Assembly (NCBI GenBank): GCA_902363555.1
Contig: CABJAM010000006.1
Coordinates: 327,854-391,853 of the forward strand
DNA: 64,000 bases
Reading direction: 5' to 3'
DNA from: Lachnospiraceae bacterium
Lineage (GTDB): Bacteria; Bacillota; Clostridia; Lachnospirales; Lachnospiraceae
Below the pieces are notes generated by a model, which made no database searches, was not told the origin of the DNA, and saw only the letters and a program-made list of their open reading frames with translations. Shown here one piece after another: positions 24,245 to 32,082 of the stretch. The first letter of the stretch is position 1, and the number at the start of each line of letters is the position of its first letter. The translations under genes were made by a program, and so were the position numbers.

Positions 24245-24598
24245 ATGGCAAAAAGACCAGTACCGAAATACGATTTCAAGGCTTTTGGGGCAGCGATAAA
24301 GGCGGCGCGGACAGGGCGCAAGGAGAGCCGCAAGAAAGTGAGCGACGAAATGTTTATCTCGCCGCGCTACCTTGCGAACATTGAGAACAAGGGGCAGCAC
24401 CCAAGTTTACAGATTTTCTTTGAGCTTATGCTCCGCTACAATATATCCGTAGACCAGTTTCTTTTGGAAACGCCGCCAGAGAAGAACACGCAGCGGCGGC
24501 AGCTTGACGCGCTTCTTGACGGTATGAGCGATACAGGCATACGGATTGTGAGCGCAACGGCAAAGGAGATAGCGGAAGTCGAAACAGAGGGCAGATAA
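24245..24598 (+). CDS. XRE-family transcriptional regulator
   Basis: 117 residues, ATG 24245. A Cro/C1-type helix-turn-helix: F-G-A-A-I-K-A-A-R, S-R-K-K-V-S-D-E-M-F-I-S-P-R-Y-L-A-N-I-E-N-K-G, then P-S-L-Q-I-F-F-E-L-M-L-R-Y-N-I-S-V-D-Q-F. The C-terminal 40 residues may be an oligomerisation helix. It is divergent from the KTR operon and upstream of the oriT-MobC-relaxase unit; a repressor of ICE-C transfer genes is the likely role. A terminator follows at 24633. Confidence 0.85.
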   Translation: MAKRPVPKYDFKAFGAAIKAARTGRKESRKKVSDEMFISPRYLANIENKGQHPSLQIFFELMLRYNISVDQFLLETPPEKNTQRRQLDALLDGMSDTGIRIVSATAKEIAEVETEGR

Positions 24599-24632
24599 GA
24601 AGTGTCCGTCAGAATTGAATAAGGTTTAGAGA

Positions 24633-24668
24633 GCGTTGTAATCTTTTTTTGAGGATTGCAGCGTTTTT
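24633..24668 (+). terminator. Terminator after the XRE gene
   Basis: GCGTTGTAATC pairs with GATTGCAGCG around a T-rich loop, followed by TTTTTCTTTT. Confidence 0.7.
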
Positions 24669-24734
24669 CTTTTGCGGAAGTTTGGCAAAACCGGGCATAG
24701 CTCCGTAGTAAGGCATAAGGGATAAAAACATTCG

Positions 24735-24833
24735 TAGCAAGCATAGGAAGCGGGTACCCACTTCCGTATTTTCCCCTCCCGCGCTGCGGCGCGTCGGTTG
24801 AAAATTGCTTGTTGGGAAGTGTCCCAAACCCTC
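24735..24833 (+). other. oriT-like site 1 of ICE-C
   Basis: The site reads TAGCAAGCATAGG, then a GGAAGCGGGTACCCACTTCC hairpin, a GC-rich palindromic spacer, and GCTTGTTGGGAAGTGTCCC ending AAACCCTC. It lies 27 bases before mobC. An inverted near-copy is at 31974-32073, and a related core (GCTTGTTAGGGG) precedes mobC in ICE-A, which together support transfer origin. Confidence 0.75.
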
Positions 24834-24859
24834 GGAACGGAAAGGAAAGGAGCGAATAC

Positions 24860-25189
24860 ATGAACGGACGCAAAAGAACGGTGCAAATCAAATTCAGAGT
24901 GACGGAAGCGGAACGGGATTTAATACTGGAAAAAATGAAGCTCGTACCCACCCGGAACATGGCGGCATATCTGCGGAAGATTGCCATTGACGGGTATATC
25001 ATTCAGATAGACCATGCCGATATAAAGGCAATGACCGCAGAGATACAGAAAATCGGTGTCAACGTCAACCAGATAGCACGCCGCGTAAACGCGACGGGGA
25101 ACGCATACCAAGAGGACATAGAGGAAATAAAGGGGGTGCTTGCGGAGATATGGCGGTTACAAAGATTAAGCCTATTAAAAGCACTCTAA
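24860..25189 (+). CDS. mobC: MobC-like relaxosome accessory protein
   Basis: 109 residues, ATG 24860 after AAAGGAG; the open frame upstream to 24809 runs through the oriT core. The N-terminal ribbon-helix-helix (K-R-T-V-Q-I-K-F-R-V-T-E-A-E-R-D) and the family motif I-G-V-N-V-N-Q-I-A-R-R-V-N are present. MobC proteins bind oriT and help the relaxase nick. The gene overlaps the relaxase start by 40 bases and lies 27 bases after the oriT-like site. Confidence 0.9.
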   Translation: MNGRKRTVQIKFRVTEAERDLILEKMKLVPTRNMAAYLRKIAIDGYIIQIDHADIKAMTAEIQKIGVNVNQIARRVNATGNAYQEDIEEIKGVLAEIWRLQRLSLLKAL

Positions 25190-26496
25190 GCAAAGCCCTT
25201 GACTATATCGAAAACCCGGACAAGACGGACGGAAAAATGCTTGTGTCCTCTTTCGGCTGCTCCTATGAAACGGCAGATATTGAATTTGAATATACCTTGT
25301 CCCAAGCACTCCAAAAGGGGAACAATTTAGCCTTTCATCTGATACAGTCCTTTGAGCCGGGGGAAGTCGATTATCAGAAAGCCCATGAAATCGGAAAGCA
25401 GCTTGCCGACGCGGTAACAAAGGGGCAGCATGAATATGTACTCACGACGCACATTGACAAAGGACACGTCCACAATCACATTATTTTCTGCGCCGTAAAT
25501 TTCGTAGACCACCGCAAATATAATTCCAACAAAAGGAGCTATTACGGCATACGGAACATGAGCGACAAGCTGTGTCGGGAAAATGGCTTGTCCGTCGTCG
25601 TTCCCGGCAAGGGCAGCAAGGGAAAGAGCTATGCGGAGTACCAGGCAGAAAAGACGGGTACAAGTTGGAAAGGCAAGCTAAAGATTGCCGTTGACGCGCT
25701 TATCCCCCAAGTTTCCAGTTTTGAGGAATTGTTGCAGCGGTTACAGGCGGCGGGCTATGAGATAAAGCCGGGGAAATATGTGTCATGCCGCGCCCCCGGA
25801 CAGGAACGCTTCACCCGTCTTAAAACCCTCGGCGCGGATTATACAGAGGAAGCCATAAGGGAACGGATAGCGGGCAGACGGGCAAAGGCGGCGAAAGCCC
25901 CCAGAGAGCAGCGCGGCGTTTCGCTGCTTATCGACATTGAGAACAGTATCAAGGCGGCGCAGAGTAAGGGCTATGAACAGTGGGCGAAAATCCACAATCT
26001 GAAACAGGCAGCAAAGACCATGAATTTCTTGACGGAACATAAGATTGAACAGTACGCGGATTTAGTCAGCCGGATTGAAGAAATGGCAGCGGAAAGCGGA
26101 CAGGCGGCAGACGCATTGAAGGACGCGGAAAAGCGGCTTGCGGACATGGCGGTGCTTATCAAGAATGTTTCCACCTACCAAAAGACAAAGCCCGTCTATG
26201 ACGCATACCGCAAGGCAAGGAACAGGGAGAAGTACCGCGCCGGACAGGAACAGGCGATTATCCTACATGAAGCCGCCGCAAGGTCGCTGAAAGCGGCGGG
26301 CATTGCAAAGCTCCCGAACCTTGCCGCGCTGCAATCGGAATATGAAGCCCTCCAAGCGCAGAAAGAAGCCCTTTATGCCGACTATGGGAAGCTGAAAAAG
26401 AAAGTCCGGGAATACGATATTATCAAGCAGAACATTGACAGCATTTTACAGGCAGACAGGCAGCCGGAACGGGAAAAGGGAACAGAGCGCGGATAA
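25150..26496 (+). CDS. MobP-type relaxase of ICE-C
   Basis: 448 residues, ATG 25150. M-A-V-T-K-I-K-P-I-K-S-T-L-S-K-A-L-D-Y-I-E-N-P begins the relaxase domain. Motif III H-I-D-K-G-H-V-H-N-H at about 101-110 holds the metal-binding histidines. Residues from about 240 are helical and basic, with a long coiled coil to the Arg/Glu-rich end. It should nick the adjacent oriT and pilot the strand through the ICE-C mating channel with VirD4. Start overlaps mobC, a normal coupling for this pair. Confidence 0.92.
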   Translation: MAVTKIKPIKSTLSKALDYIENPDKTDGKMLVSSFGCSYETADIEFEYTLSQALQKGNNLAFHLIQSFEPGEVDYQKAHEIGKQLADAVTKGQHEYVLTTHIDKGHVHNHIIFCAVNFVDHRKYNSNKRSYYGIRNMSDKLCRENGLSVVVPGKGSKGKSYAEYQAEKTGTSWKGKLKIAVDALIPQVSSFEELLQRLQAAGYEIKPGKYVSCRAPGQERFTRLKTLGADYTEEAIRERIAGRRAKAAKAPREQRGVSLLIDIENSIKAAQSKGYEQWAKIHNLKQAAKTMNFLTEHKIEQYADLVSRIEEMAAESGQAADALKDAEKRLADMAVLIKNVSTYQKTKPVYDAYRKARNREKYRAGQEQAIILHEAAARSLKAAGIAKLPNLAALQSEYEALQAQKEALYADYGKLKKKVREYDIIKQNIDSILQADRQPEREKGTERG

Positions 26497-26559
26497 GGAT
26501 AGCAAAATCCCCGCCGCTGTGCTATGATAGGGCTATCAAAAAGCAGAGGAGCGTTGAGC

Positions 26560-26811
26560 ATGGAAAACCAGAAAATGCCGGAATATGAAACCATACGCGC
26601 CGCCGTTGCCGGGGAAAAATGGGCGGTGGAGAAAGTCGTGGAGTGCTACAAGGACGAAATCGACAGGCTATCGACGGTAGCGGTCAGACAGCCGGACGGA
26701 AGCACGAAACAGGAAATCAACGAAGATATGCGCCAGTCCATCACAAAGAAGCTGATAGAAGCCCTCCCGCAGTTCCCGCTTGAAGAAATGGAAAAGGGAA
26801 ATGTCAGATAG
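26560..26811 (+). CDS. Helix-turn-helix protein (HTH_16 / Orf8-like)
   Basis: 83 residues, ATG 26560 after GAGGAG. Y-E-T-I-R-A-A-V-A-G-E-K-W-A-V-E-K-V-V-E-C-Y-K-D-E-I and the C-terminal E-D-M-R-Q-S-I-T-K-K-L-I-E-A-L are typical of small conjugative-transposon sigma/HTH proteins, like the gene at 21479-21745. A TATGAT -10-like element lies 35 bases upstream. A strong bidirectional terminator follows. Regulatory role inferred. Confidence 0.75.
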   Translation: MENQKMPEYETIRAAVAGEKWAVEKVVECYKDEIDRLSTVAVRQPDGSTKQEINEDMRQSITKKLIEALPQFPLEEMEKGNVR

Positions 26812-26822
26812 GCAAAAAAAGA

Positions 26823-26868
26823 ACAGGGCGCGGAAGCCAGTATATGACTTCCGCGCCCTGTCTTTTTA
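26823..26868 (+). terminator. Strong bidirectional terminator
   Basis: ACAGGGCGCGGAAG pairs perfectly with CTTCCGCGCCCTGT around an 11-base loop, followed by CTTTTT and preceded by AAAAAAAG, so it works for convergent transcription from both sides. Confidence 0.9.
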
Positions 26869-26888
26869 TGGGTGCTGTTTTCGTGAAT

Positions 26889-27000
26889 GTTACGCAGTAG
26901 AACGCCATTTTTGGGGGTAAAGGTATAAAGTATCGCCTATCCGATTTTCACGCCCGGAAAGCCCTGTAAATCAAGGGATTTTCCGCGCCTACTGCGTAAC
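26889..27000. repeat. 112-bp element with inverted ends, copy 1
   Basis: Begins GTTACGCAGTAG and ends CTACTGCGTAAC, a perfect 12-base inverted repeat. It shares length, ends and inner motifs (GGGGG, AAGGTATAAA, GCCCGGAAA) with copy 2 at 47491-47602. The right end forms the last codons and stop of the minus-strand Cys-rich VLP gene. Confidence 0.8.
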
Positions 27001-27354
27001 AGGGGCGCGTCTTTTCCTCATGCGCTCGGCGGCTTGTCTGCGGGTGATACGTTTCCGGCAGACGGGGCAGTATTTGACACTGTTAGAGGTTGACGCAAAG
27101 AACGCGCCGCACTCGGTACATTTCTTCTTATCCCCTGTCTGGTAAAGCTCCGCATAAAGCAGCCTGTCGGCGGGAAGCACCGCAACCCGGAACCACTTGC
27201 AGAGAAGCGAATAGGAAATGAGCTGCGGACATACGCACTCGTCCCCGTCGTCCAGTAAGATACAGTTCCCGTTATCATAATTGCAGCACGTCCGGCGCAC
27301 AAGGGCGTTGACTTTCCGGCTCTGGGGCGGCGTCAGCCGCTTAACCCCGTTCAT
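26989..27354 (-). CDS. Cysteine-rich VLP domain protein
   Basis: 121 residues, ATG 27354. There are two cysteine clusters: C-C-N-Y-D-N-G-N-C-I-L-L-D-D-G-D-E-C-V-C-P in the N-terminal third, and a zinc ribbon C-T-E-C-G-A-F-F and Y-C-P-V-C-R-K-R near the C-terminus, followed by a basic tail. This is the Cys-rich VLP family of Firmicute conjugative transposons, function unknown, probably nucleic-acid binding. The last five residues are encoded by the terminal repeat of the 112-bp element. The start overlaps the stop of the gene upstream. Confidence 0.8.
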   Translation of the reverse strand: MNGVKRLTPPQSRKVNALVRRTCCNYDNGNCILLDDGDECVCPQLISYSLLCKWFRVAVLPADRLLYAELYQTGDKKKCTECGAFFASTSNSVKYCPVCRKRITRRQAAERMRKRRAPVTQ

Positions 27355-27563
27355 ACTTCATCAGCGGCGTAAATGGGAAGCTCTGCAAATTCCGCTTCGG
27401 TCAAAGCGTCCACTTTGGAAAGGGTGCGCTTTGCAAGCTCCCGCATATCCGCGTCCATGTAGGGCAGCGCGGCGTTGACATTCTCAATCAAAGCCCGCTT
27501 GCCGCCCTCGTTGTAAATGCTCAAAAGGTTTGTTTCTTCAACAGTCAGTCTAATCATGCTCAT
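27351..27563 (-). CDS. Transposon-transfer assisting family protein
   Basis: 70 residues, ATG 27563 (ATG 27557 is also possible). M-I-R-L-T-V-E-E-T-N-L-L-S-I-Y-N and M-R-E-L-A-K-R-T-L-S-K-V-D-A-L-T-E-A-E-F match the small transposon-transfer assisting family, a name given from context, with no known biochemistry. It overlaps by a few bases both the gene before (stop 27560) and the gene after (start 27354), so the three are translationally coupled. Confidence 0.75.
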   Translation of the reverse strand: MSMIRLTVEETNLLSIYNEGGKRALIENVNAALPYMDADMRELAKRTLSKVDALTEAEFAELPIYAADEV

Positions 27564-28513
27564 ACCTCCATATCGTGATTTTTTGTTTTTGCCGCCGCCT
27601 TTTTCGGGGCGGTCTTTGCCTTGTCTGCTTTAAGCTGCGCCCGGATAGAGGGGCGGGGCTTCCTTATCTCCCTGTCCCGGTTCTCCCCCTTGTCAATCAG
27701 CGCATACGTCCCATGTCTGCCCTCGATTTTGGAAAAGGAAAGGGTCTTGTAGGGCAGCATGGAGAAAAGGCGGTCAGTGTCCTTTGTGGCTGCAAGCCGC
27801 ATGAACGCCGGGGAAAGCTCTGCCATGAAATGGGTCTTGTTCGGGCTGTTCGGCTCGTAATGCCGCTTCATTTCCCGCACAATGCGCCGCGCTTCCGTTT
27901 CAATCAGCCCGTCCCGCAAAGCGGCAATATGCGCCTTGAAATCCCCCGGCGAAAGCTGCTCCCGGCTGCGCCGTTCTTCCTGTAAGAGCGATTGCAGCGC
28001 GTCCGGGTCGTTGGGTACGGCTTCAAAGCGTTCAAATTTCCCAAGCTGCGGGTCTGGGGTTCCGTCAAAATATCTCCCGGCTTCCTGTACCCTTTCCCCA
28101 TGCTCATAAATCAGCTTCACCGTATCGGCGGGCAGCTCCTTTTCCTTGACGCGCTCATAATGTTTAGAGTAGTCCAGTTCGTACAGATTGCCCTTGATTT
28201 TCCCGCGCTCCTTTCCCGTCAGCTCGATTGCATAGGCAAGAACGCGGTCGCTTGTCTGCTCCATGTAGAAACGCCATGTGTTGTGGGGCGCGGTGTCTTT
28301 GAGGAAAACGTCGCGCTCCCGGAAACAGTGCGTCCCGGACGGGCGGCAGAACCACAAAAGTGTTTTGTCCTCCCTGTGGGGGCTTGCCGCCGCCTTTGCG
28401 ATAATCTCTTTGTCAATGTCTAAGTCGCTCTGGTAAAAGCCTGTGTTCTGCTTCATAATCGCTTCAAGGGAAGCAAACAAATCCATGTTTTCAAATTTGC
28501 TCTGTTCCGGCAT
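27560..28513 (-). CDS. Conserved CTn protein, 317 aa, unknown function
   Basis: ATG 28513 after GGAAAGGAG. The body is mixed alpha/beta with R-P-S-G-T-H-C-F-R-E-R-D-V-F and W-R-F-Y-M-E near the start, and L-I-Y-E-H-G-E-R-V in the middle. The C-terminus is P-R-P-S-I-R-A-Q-L-K-A-D-K and a Lys/Ala tail. The same S-I-R-A-Q-L-[KR]-A-D-K motif ends the neighbouring 1108-aa protein, so both share a C-terminal basic tag also seen in PcfB-type proteins of these elements (S-I-R-K-L-L). No membrane segment. Conserved in Tn1549-like ICEs. I do not recognise an enzymatic domain. Confidence 0.7.
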   Translation of the reverse strand: MPEQSKFENMDLFASLEAIMKQNTGFYQSDLDIDKEIIAKAAASPHREDKTLLWFCRPSGTHCFRERDVFLKDTAPHNTWRFYMEQTSDRVLAYAIELTGKERGKIKGNLYELDYSKHYERVKEKELPADTVKLIYEHGERVQEAGRYFDGTPDPQLGKFERFEAVPNDPDALQSLLQEERRSREQLSPGDFKAHIAALRDGLIETEARRIVREMKRHYEPNSPNKTHFMAELSPAFMRLAATKDTDRLFSMLPYKTLSFSKIEGRHGTYALIDKGENRDREIRKPRPSIRAQLKADKAKTAPKKAAAKTKNHDMEV

Positions 28514-28516
28514 GGG

Positions 28517-31500
28517 TCAGCTCCTTTCCAAGTCCTGTGACTTCTGCTTTGCGTTTTTCTTCTGTGCCTTTTCCTTGTCGGCTCTAAGCTGCGCCCGGAT
28601 AGAGGGTTTCTTTTCCGGCTTCGCTCCCTTGCCGCGCTCCTTGTCGGCTTTGACAGCGTTAGCCAGGTCAACAAGGGAAATCTGCTCGCCCGCCTTTACC
28701 TTTGCTTCCAGTTCGTCAACGGTGGGGGTGTTGTTGATGATACCGTCAATCATGTTCCCGTTCTGCTCTGTGGTCTGCTCGGCGGTTTTCAAGGGATTGT
28801 CCCGCTGCGCCTGTTCTGCGGCAACGGCAAACGCCCGCGTCCCATTCCCCATAATCAGATACTTTCCGTCGTCCGACTGGTGGTGAAAGCCATATCCGGC
28901 GGCTTCTATCTGCTCCCGGCTCATGGCGGTCACATGGAAAGTCCCCCTCGGTGTCTTGACAGTTTCGCCCGTTTCCAAGTCGTCCGGGGTAAGCTGCTTT
29001 TGCTCCTGTAAAAACTCCGGCACTTCCCGAAAACCTACACTGTCAACGAAATGCGCCGCGTCCTGTCCGTCCTGATGAAGCACTACCACGTCGGAAACGG
29101 AAAGGCTGTGTCCCTTAAAATCTTTGGGGTGGTCGATATTGAAACAGGTGTAAATATCTTCAAGGGAAGTTTCCGGCGCAAGGGGCGCGGAATAGACAAG
29201 CTCATAGTTCGCCCTGTCAACCACATTTCCCGCCGCCTGCAGGCGGTCGTATGGCTCAAAGCGGAAATCCCTTGTTTCGTCCCCGCCCTTTATCTGGTAA
29301 ATGGAAAAGGTGTCTTTGTCCTGTCCGGCGGTCTGCGCCGTTTCCTGTGCCTTTGCGTAAAGCTGCTTCACGTCGCCCTCGGTCAGCTCGCCGCTTTTGA
29401 GCTGCCCCATAAGCTCGCGGCATTTCTCCGGCGTTCCCGTATAAAGCACGTCGCCCATTTTCGCCCGCCCGTTCTCCTGTGTCACATAGGCTTGCAAGAG
29501 GTAGCTGTTTTCCCGGCTGTCGCTGTAAGGGTTCCGGCGCACTCTGTAAATCGTTTCCGGGGTAAAGGCTTCTTTCGGGGCTGCGCCCGCTTTTTCCTGT
29601 GCGCCGGATTTTCCCGGTGCGGCTGCTTCCGGATCCGGCTTCTCCGGCGCGGCTTCCTGTCCCTCTCTGGTGGGCTGCTCCTGTCCGGCGGTCTGCTCCT
29701 TGTCCTGTGCCTTTTGCAGCTCCGCTAAGTTCTCGTCTATGGAATTGATAATCTCGGCGGCTGCGCTGCGTATCGTTTCAAGGGAGCTTTTCAGCTCGGA
29801 CAGCTCCCGCCCGCTGCTCCACCCGGCGACATAGCCGAAAGAGTAGTCCGACGTGTCAAGCCCGTAATGTTGGCAGACAGTATAGGCGACGCTTTCCGCT
29901 TCGACTTCGCGGGTGCGGCGGTCAACGTGGGGCTGCTGCTCGTCCTTTGGCGCGTTGAGGTCAATGTCGTGCAGCTTCGCATGGGCGATTTCGTGAATAG
30001 CGGTCTTTAAGGTCTGTAATTCGCTCATGCCCTCGTTGATAGCAATGCGCTTGTCCTCCAAGTGGTAGTAGCCATGAGAGCCGCCCTCGATATTCTCAAA
30101 GGCGATAGGAACGGGGGAAGTCTTTTCAAGGGCTGCGAAAAAATCCTTGTAGCGGTCAACGTCGCCTGTCAGCTCGTCAACCGCAATGTCCGGCAGCTCC
30201 TTTCCCTCGGTCTGGGAAACGTCAAAGACGGATACCACCTTGTAGGCGGGTATGGTGACTTCCTTTTCCTCGGTGACGGGCTTCCCGTCCTTGCCGATAA
30301 CGGGCTTCTGCGTGTGCGGGTCGATTTTCTGCATTTCCTGTTTGATTTTATAGGGTGACGGAGCAATGATTTTAATTCCCTTTTGCCCTTTCATCACGTT
30401 TCGTTCAAAGTTGTTCTTCCAAGCGGAAAAGCCCGCCACAAGGGAAGCGTCCGGCTTCTGCATGGCGATAAGGACGGTGTTTCGGAAGCTGTAATTATGG
30501 AATTTTGACATGACTTTCAGATATTCCCGGTAACGCTCGCTGTCAAAGAGTTCCGCAATACCCTGTTCCAGACGGTCGGTAATCTCTTTGAGCTTTTCGG
30601 CGGGCTTCTCGCTCGTCAGCACGATAGGGATAACCGGGCGCGGCTCCTGTGGCTGCTCTGCGGTCTGCGCCGTTCTCTGCCCCGGCGCGGCTGCGTCCAT
30701 TTCTACCTTTGACGGGTCGGGTCTTTCCGGCTGCGGGGGCTGCGGCGTTACCCGGTATTCCTCCGGCACGTCGCGCCCGTCGTACCATTCTGTAAAGGTG
30801 TTGCGGTTGTTGTAGATATAGCCCTTTTCGGTAAACATACCGTCGTCGTTAATGGAAGCGTCCCGCCCGTATTCCTCATACATGAAATACTTTTTCGCTT
30901 CTTCGGGAAGTTCCGGTTCTTCCAGTTCATCAACCAGATAACGCCCGTATTCTTCTTCATTGTGGACGGACGGATAAATCCAGTAGCAGTCAAGGTTCTG
31001 TGCAAGGTTGATAATGTCCTGTAAGCTGTCGGCATGGTCGCCGTATTCAATGGCTGCAATGAATTTCTCCCGGTCGTCGTCAAACTGCATTTCCAAGAGC
31101 TTCCCTAAATAGTTCAGCTCGTCGGGGTGGGAATACTCGCTTAAATGCTCCGTCAAGCCGGGGATAGTGGATTGAAATTCTGTGAAATGCCATTCCTCAT
31201 AGTGCTTGAAGTCAATCCCGATACGGTCAAAGACTTCTTTCAGATGTTCGGCAGTCGTGGGGAATGTCACCCATTCGCCCGCGGGTCTGCCCTCGGTGTA
31301 CTTCCCAAGATTGGAAAGATAGCCGCTTAAAATCGGTTCTGCCATTTGTTCGCTCCTTTCTTTTTCAATCATGCGGTGCATAAGCTCAAAATCCTCAATG
31401 CTCATGCTCCCGTCAAATACATAGGGGTTAAAATCCTCCCCGTCCCGGTAGGGCTTTTCGGAAAAGGGAAGCCCCGCTTCATGGGCGGCTGCCCTCGCTT

Positions 31501-31843
31501 CCTCGATAACCTCCGGGGGAAGCCTGTCGTCATGCGCTCCGATAAAACCGTCAATGTCGTTCATGCTGTTTTCGTAGTGGTAACGCACTCCGGCGGTCAG
31601 CTCGTCAAGGCTCATGTCCTCGCCTAAATGCCCGCAATAGTAGCCGTTTAAGATAACGGCGGCGGGGTCAATGCTTTTTATTTCCTCTAACCGGCTCCTG
31701 TCCTCCGGGTAGAGCGTATCGTCCATATCAAGATGAAAATATTCCGCGTTCCATGAACGCCCCTGTTTCCAGAACGCCACCCATGCGATACCGTCCCTAA
31801 GCTCGTCTTGATAGTCCTTTACGGTGTCCCGTAAACTTGCCAT
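28517..31843 (-). CDS. ArdA / ArdC-metallopeptidase / YodL / DUF4316 fusion, antirestriction-type protein
   Basis: 1108 residues, ATG 31843 after AAAGGAGG. The N-terminal 370 residues are ArdA-like, very acidic (D and E rich), with G-E-W-V-T-F-P and a repeated D/E-Y pattern, the DNA-mimic type that blocks type I restriction enzymes. Residues about 415-700 are ArdC-like: an ssDNA-binding N-domain (F-S-A-W-K-N-N-F), then zinc peptidase motif H-E-I-A-H-A-K-L-H. A Gln/Pro/Glu linker leads to YodL-like and DUF4316-like parts and a basic tail ending S-I-R-A-Q-L-R-A-D-K. It probably protects incoming ICE-C DNA in the recipient. Domain limits are approximate. Confidence 0.8.
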   Translation of the reverse strand: MASLRDTVKDYQDELRDGIAWVAFWKQGRSWNAEYFHLDMDDTLYPEDRSRLEEIKSIDPAAVILNGYYCGHLGEDMSLDELTAGVRYHYENSMNDIDGFIGAHDDRLPPEVIEEARAAAHEAGLPFSEKPYRDGEDFNPYVFDGSMSIEDFELMHRMIEKERSEQMAEPILSGYLSNLGKYTEGRPAGEWVTFPTTAEHLKEVFDRIGIDFKHYEEWHFTEFQSTIPGLTEHLSEYSHPDELNYLGKLLEMQFDDDREKFIAAIEYGDHADSLQDIINLAQNLDCYWIYPSVHNEEEYGRYLVDELEEPELPEEAKKYFMYEEYGRDASINDDGMFTEKGYIYNNRNTFTEWYDGRDVPEEYRVTPQPPQPERPDPSKVEMDAAAPGQRTAQTAEQPQEPRPVIPIVLTSEKPAEKLKEITDRLEQGIAELFDSERYREYLKVMSKFHNYSFRNTVLIAMQKPDASLVAGFSAWKNNFERNVMKGQKGIKIIAPSPYKIKQEMQKIDPHTQKPVIGKDGKPVTEEKEVTIPAYKVVSVFDVSQTEGKELPDIAVDELTGDVDRYKDFFAALEKTSPVPIAFENIEGGSHGYYHLEDKRIAINEGMSELQTLKTAIHEIAHAKLHDIDLNAPKDEQQPHVDRRTREVEAESVAYTVCQHYGLDTSDYSFGYVAGWSSGRELSELKSSLETIRSAAAEIINSIDENLAELQKAQDKEQTAGQEQPTREGQEAAPEKPDPEAAAPGKSGAQEKAGAAPKEAFTPETIYRVRRNPYSDSRENSYLLQAYVTQENGRAKMGDVLYTGTPEKCRELMGQLKSGELTEGDVKQLYAKAQETAQTAGQDKDTFSIYQIKGGDETRDFRFEPYDRLQAAGNVVDRANYELVYSAPLAPETSLEDIYTCFNIDHPKDFKGHSLSVSDVVVLHQDGQDAAHFVDSVGFREVPEFLQEQKQLTPDDLETGETVKTPRGTFHVTAMSREQIEAAGYGFHHQSDDGKYLIMGNGTRAFAVAAEQAQRDNPLKTAEQTTEQNGNMIDGIINNTPTVDELEAKVKAGEQISLVDLANAVKADKERGKGAKPEKKPSIRAQLRADKEKAQKKNAKQKSQDLERS

Positions 31844-31973
31844 AGTGAAAAACCTCCTTTCTCTGCGGCAGCGTCATAAGCTGCATTTTTTGGCTGCATG
31901 GTCTACTACGGGTACGCCCGCATTTCTGCCAAATATTTTTGAAAATTTTTAGAGGGTGAAGCCCTCCGCAAAA

Positions 31974-32073
31974 GAGGGTTTGGGAAACTTCCCAACAAGC
32001 AAAATCCCCGTCCGGCGCGTCAGCGTCGCAACGGGGATTTACGGAAGTGGGTACCCGCTTCCTATGCTTGCTA
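31974..32073 (-). other. oriT-like site 2 of ICE-C (inverted copy)
   Basis: Read on the minus strand this begins TAGCAAGCATAGG, has the same GGAAGCGGGTACCCACTTCC hairpin, a different GC-rich spacer stem (ATCCCCGT.../...ACGGGGAT) and GCTTGTTGGGAAGTTTCCC, then AAACCCTC. It is the reverse complement of site 1, 7.2 kb away, and lies between topB and the ArdA/ArdC gene. Confidence 0.75.
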
Positions 32074-32082
32074 TTCAAGTTT

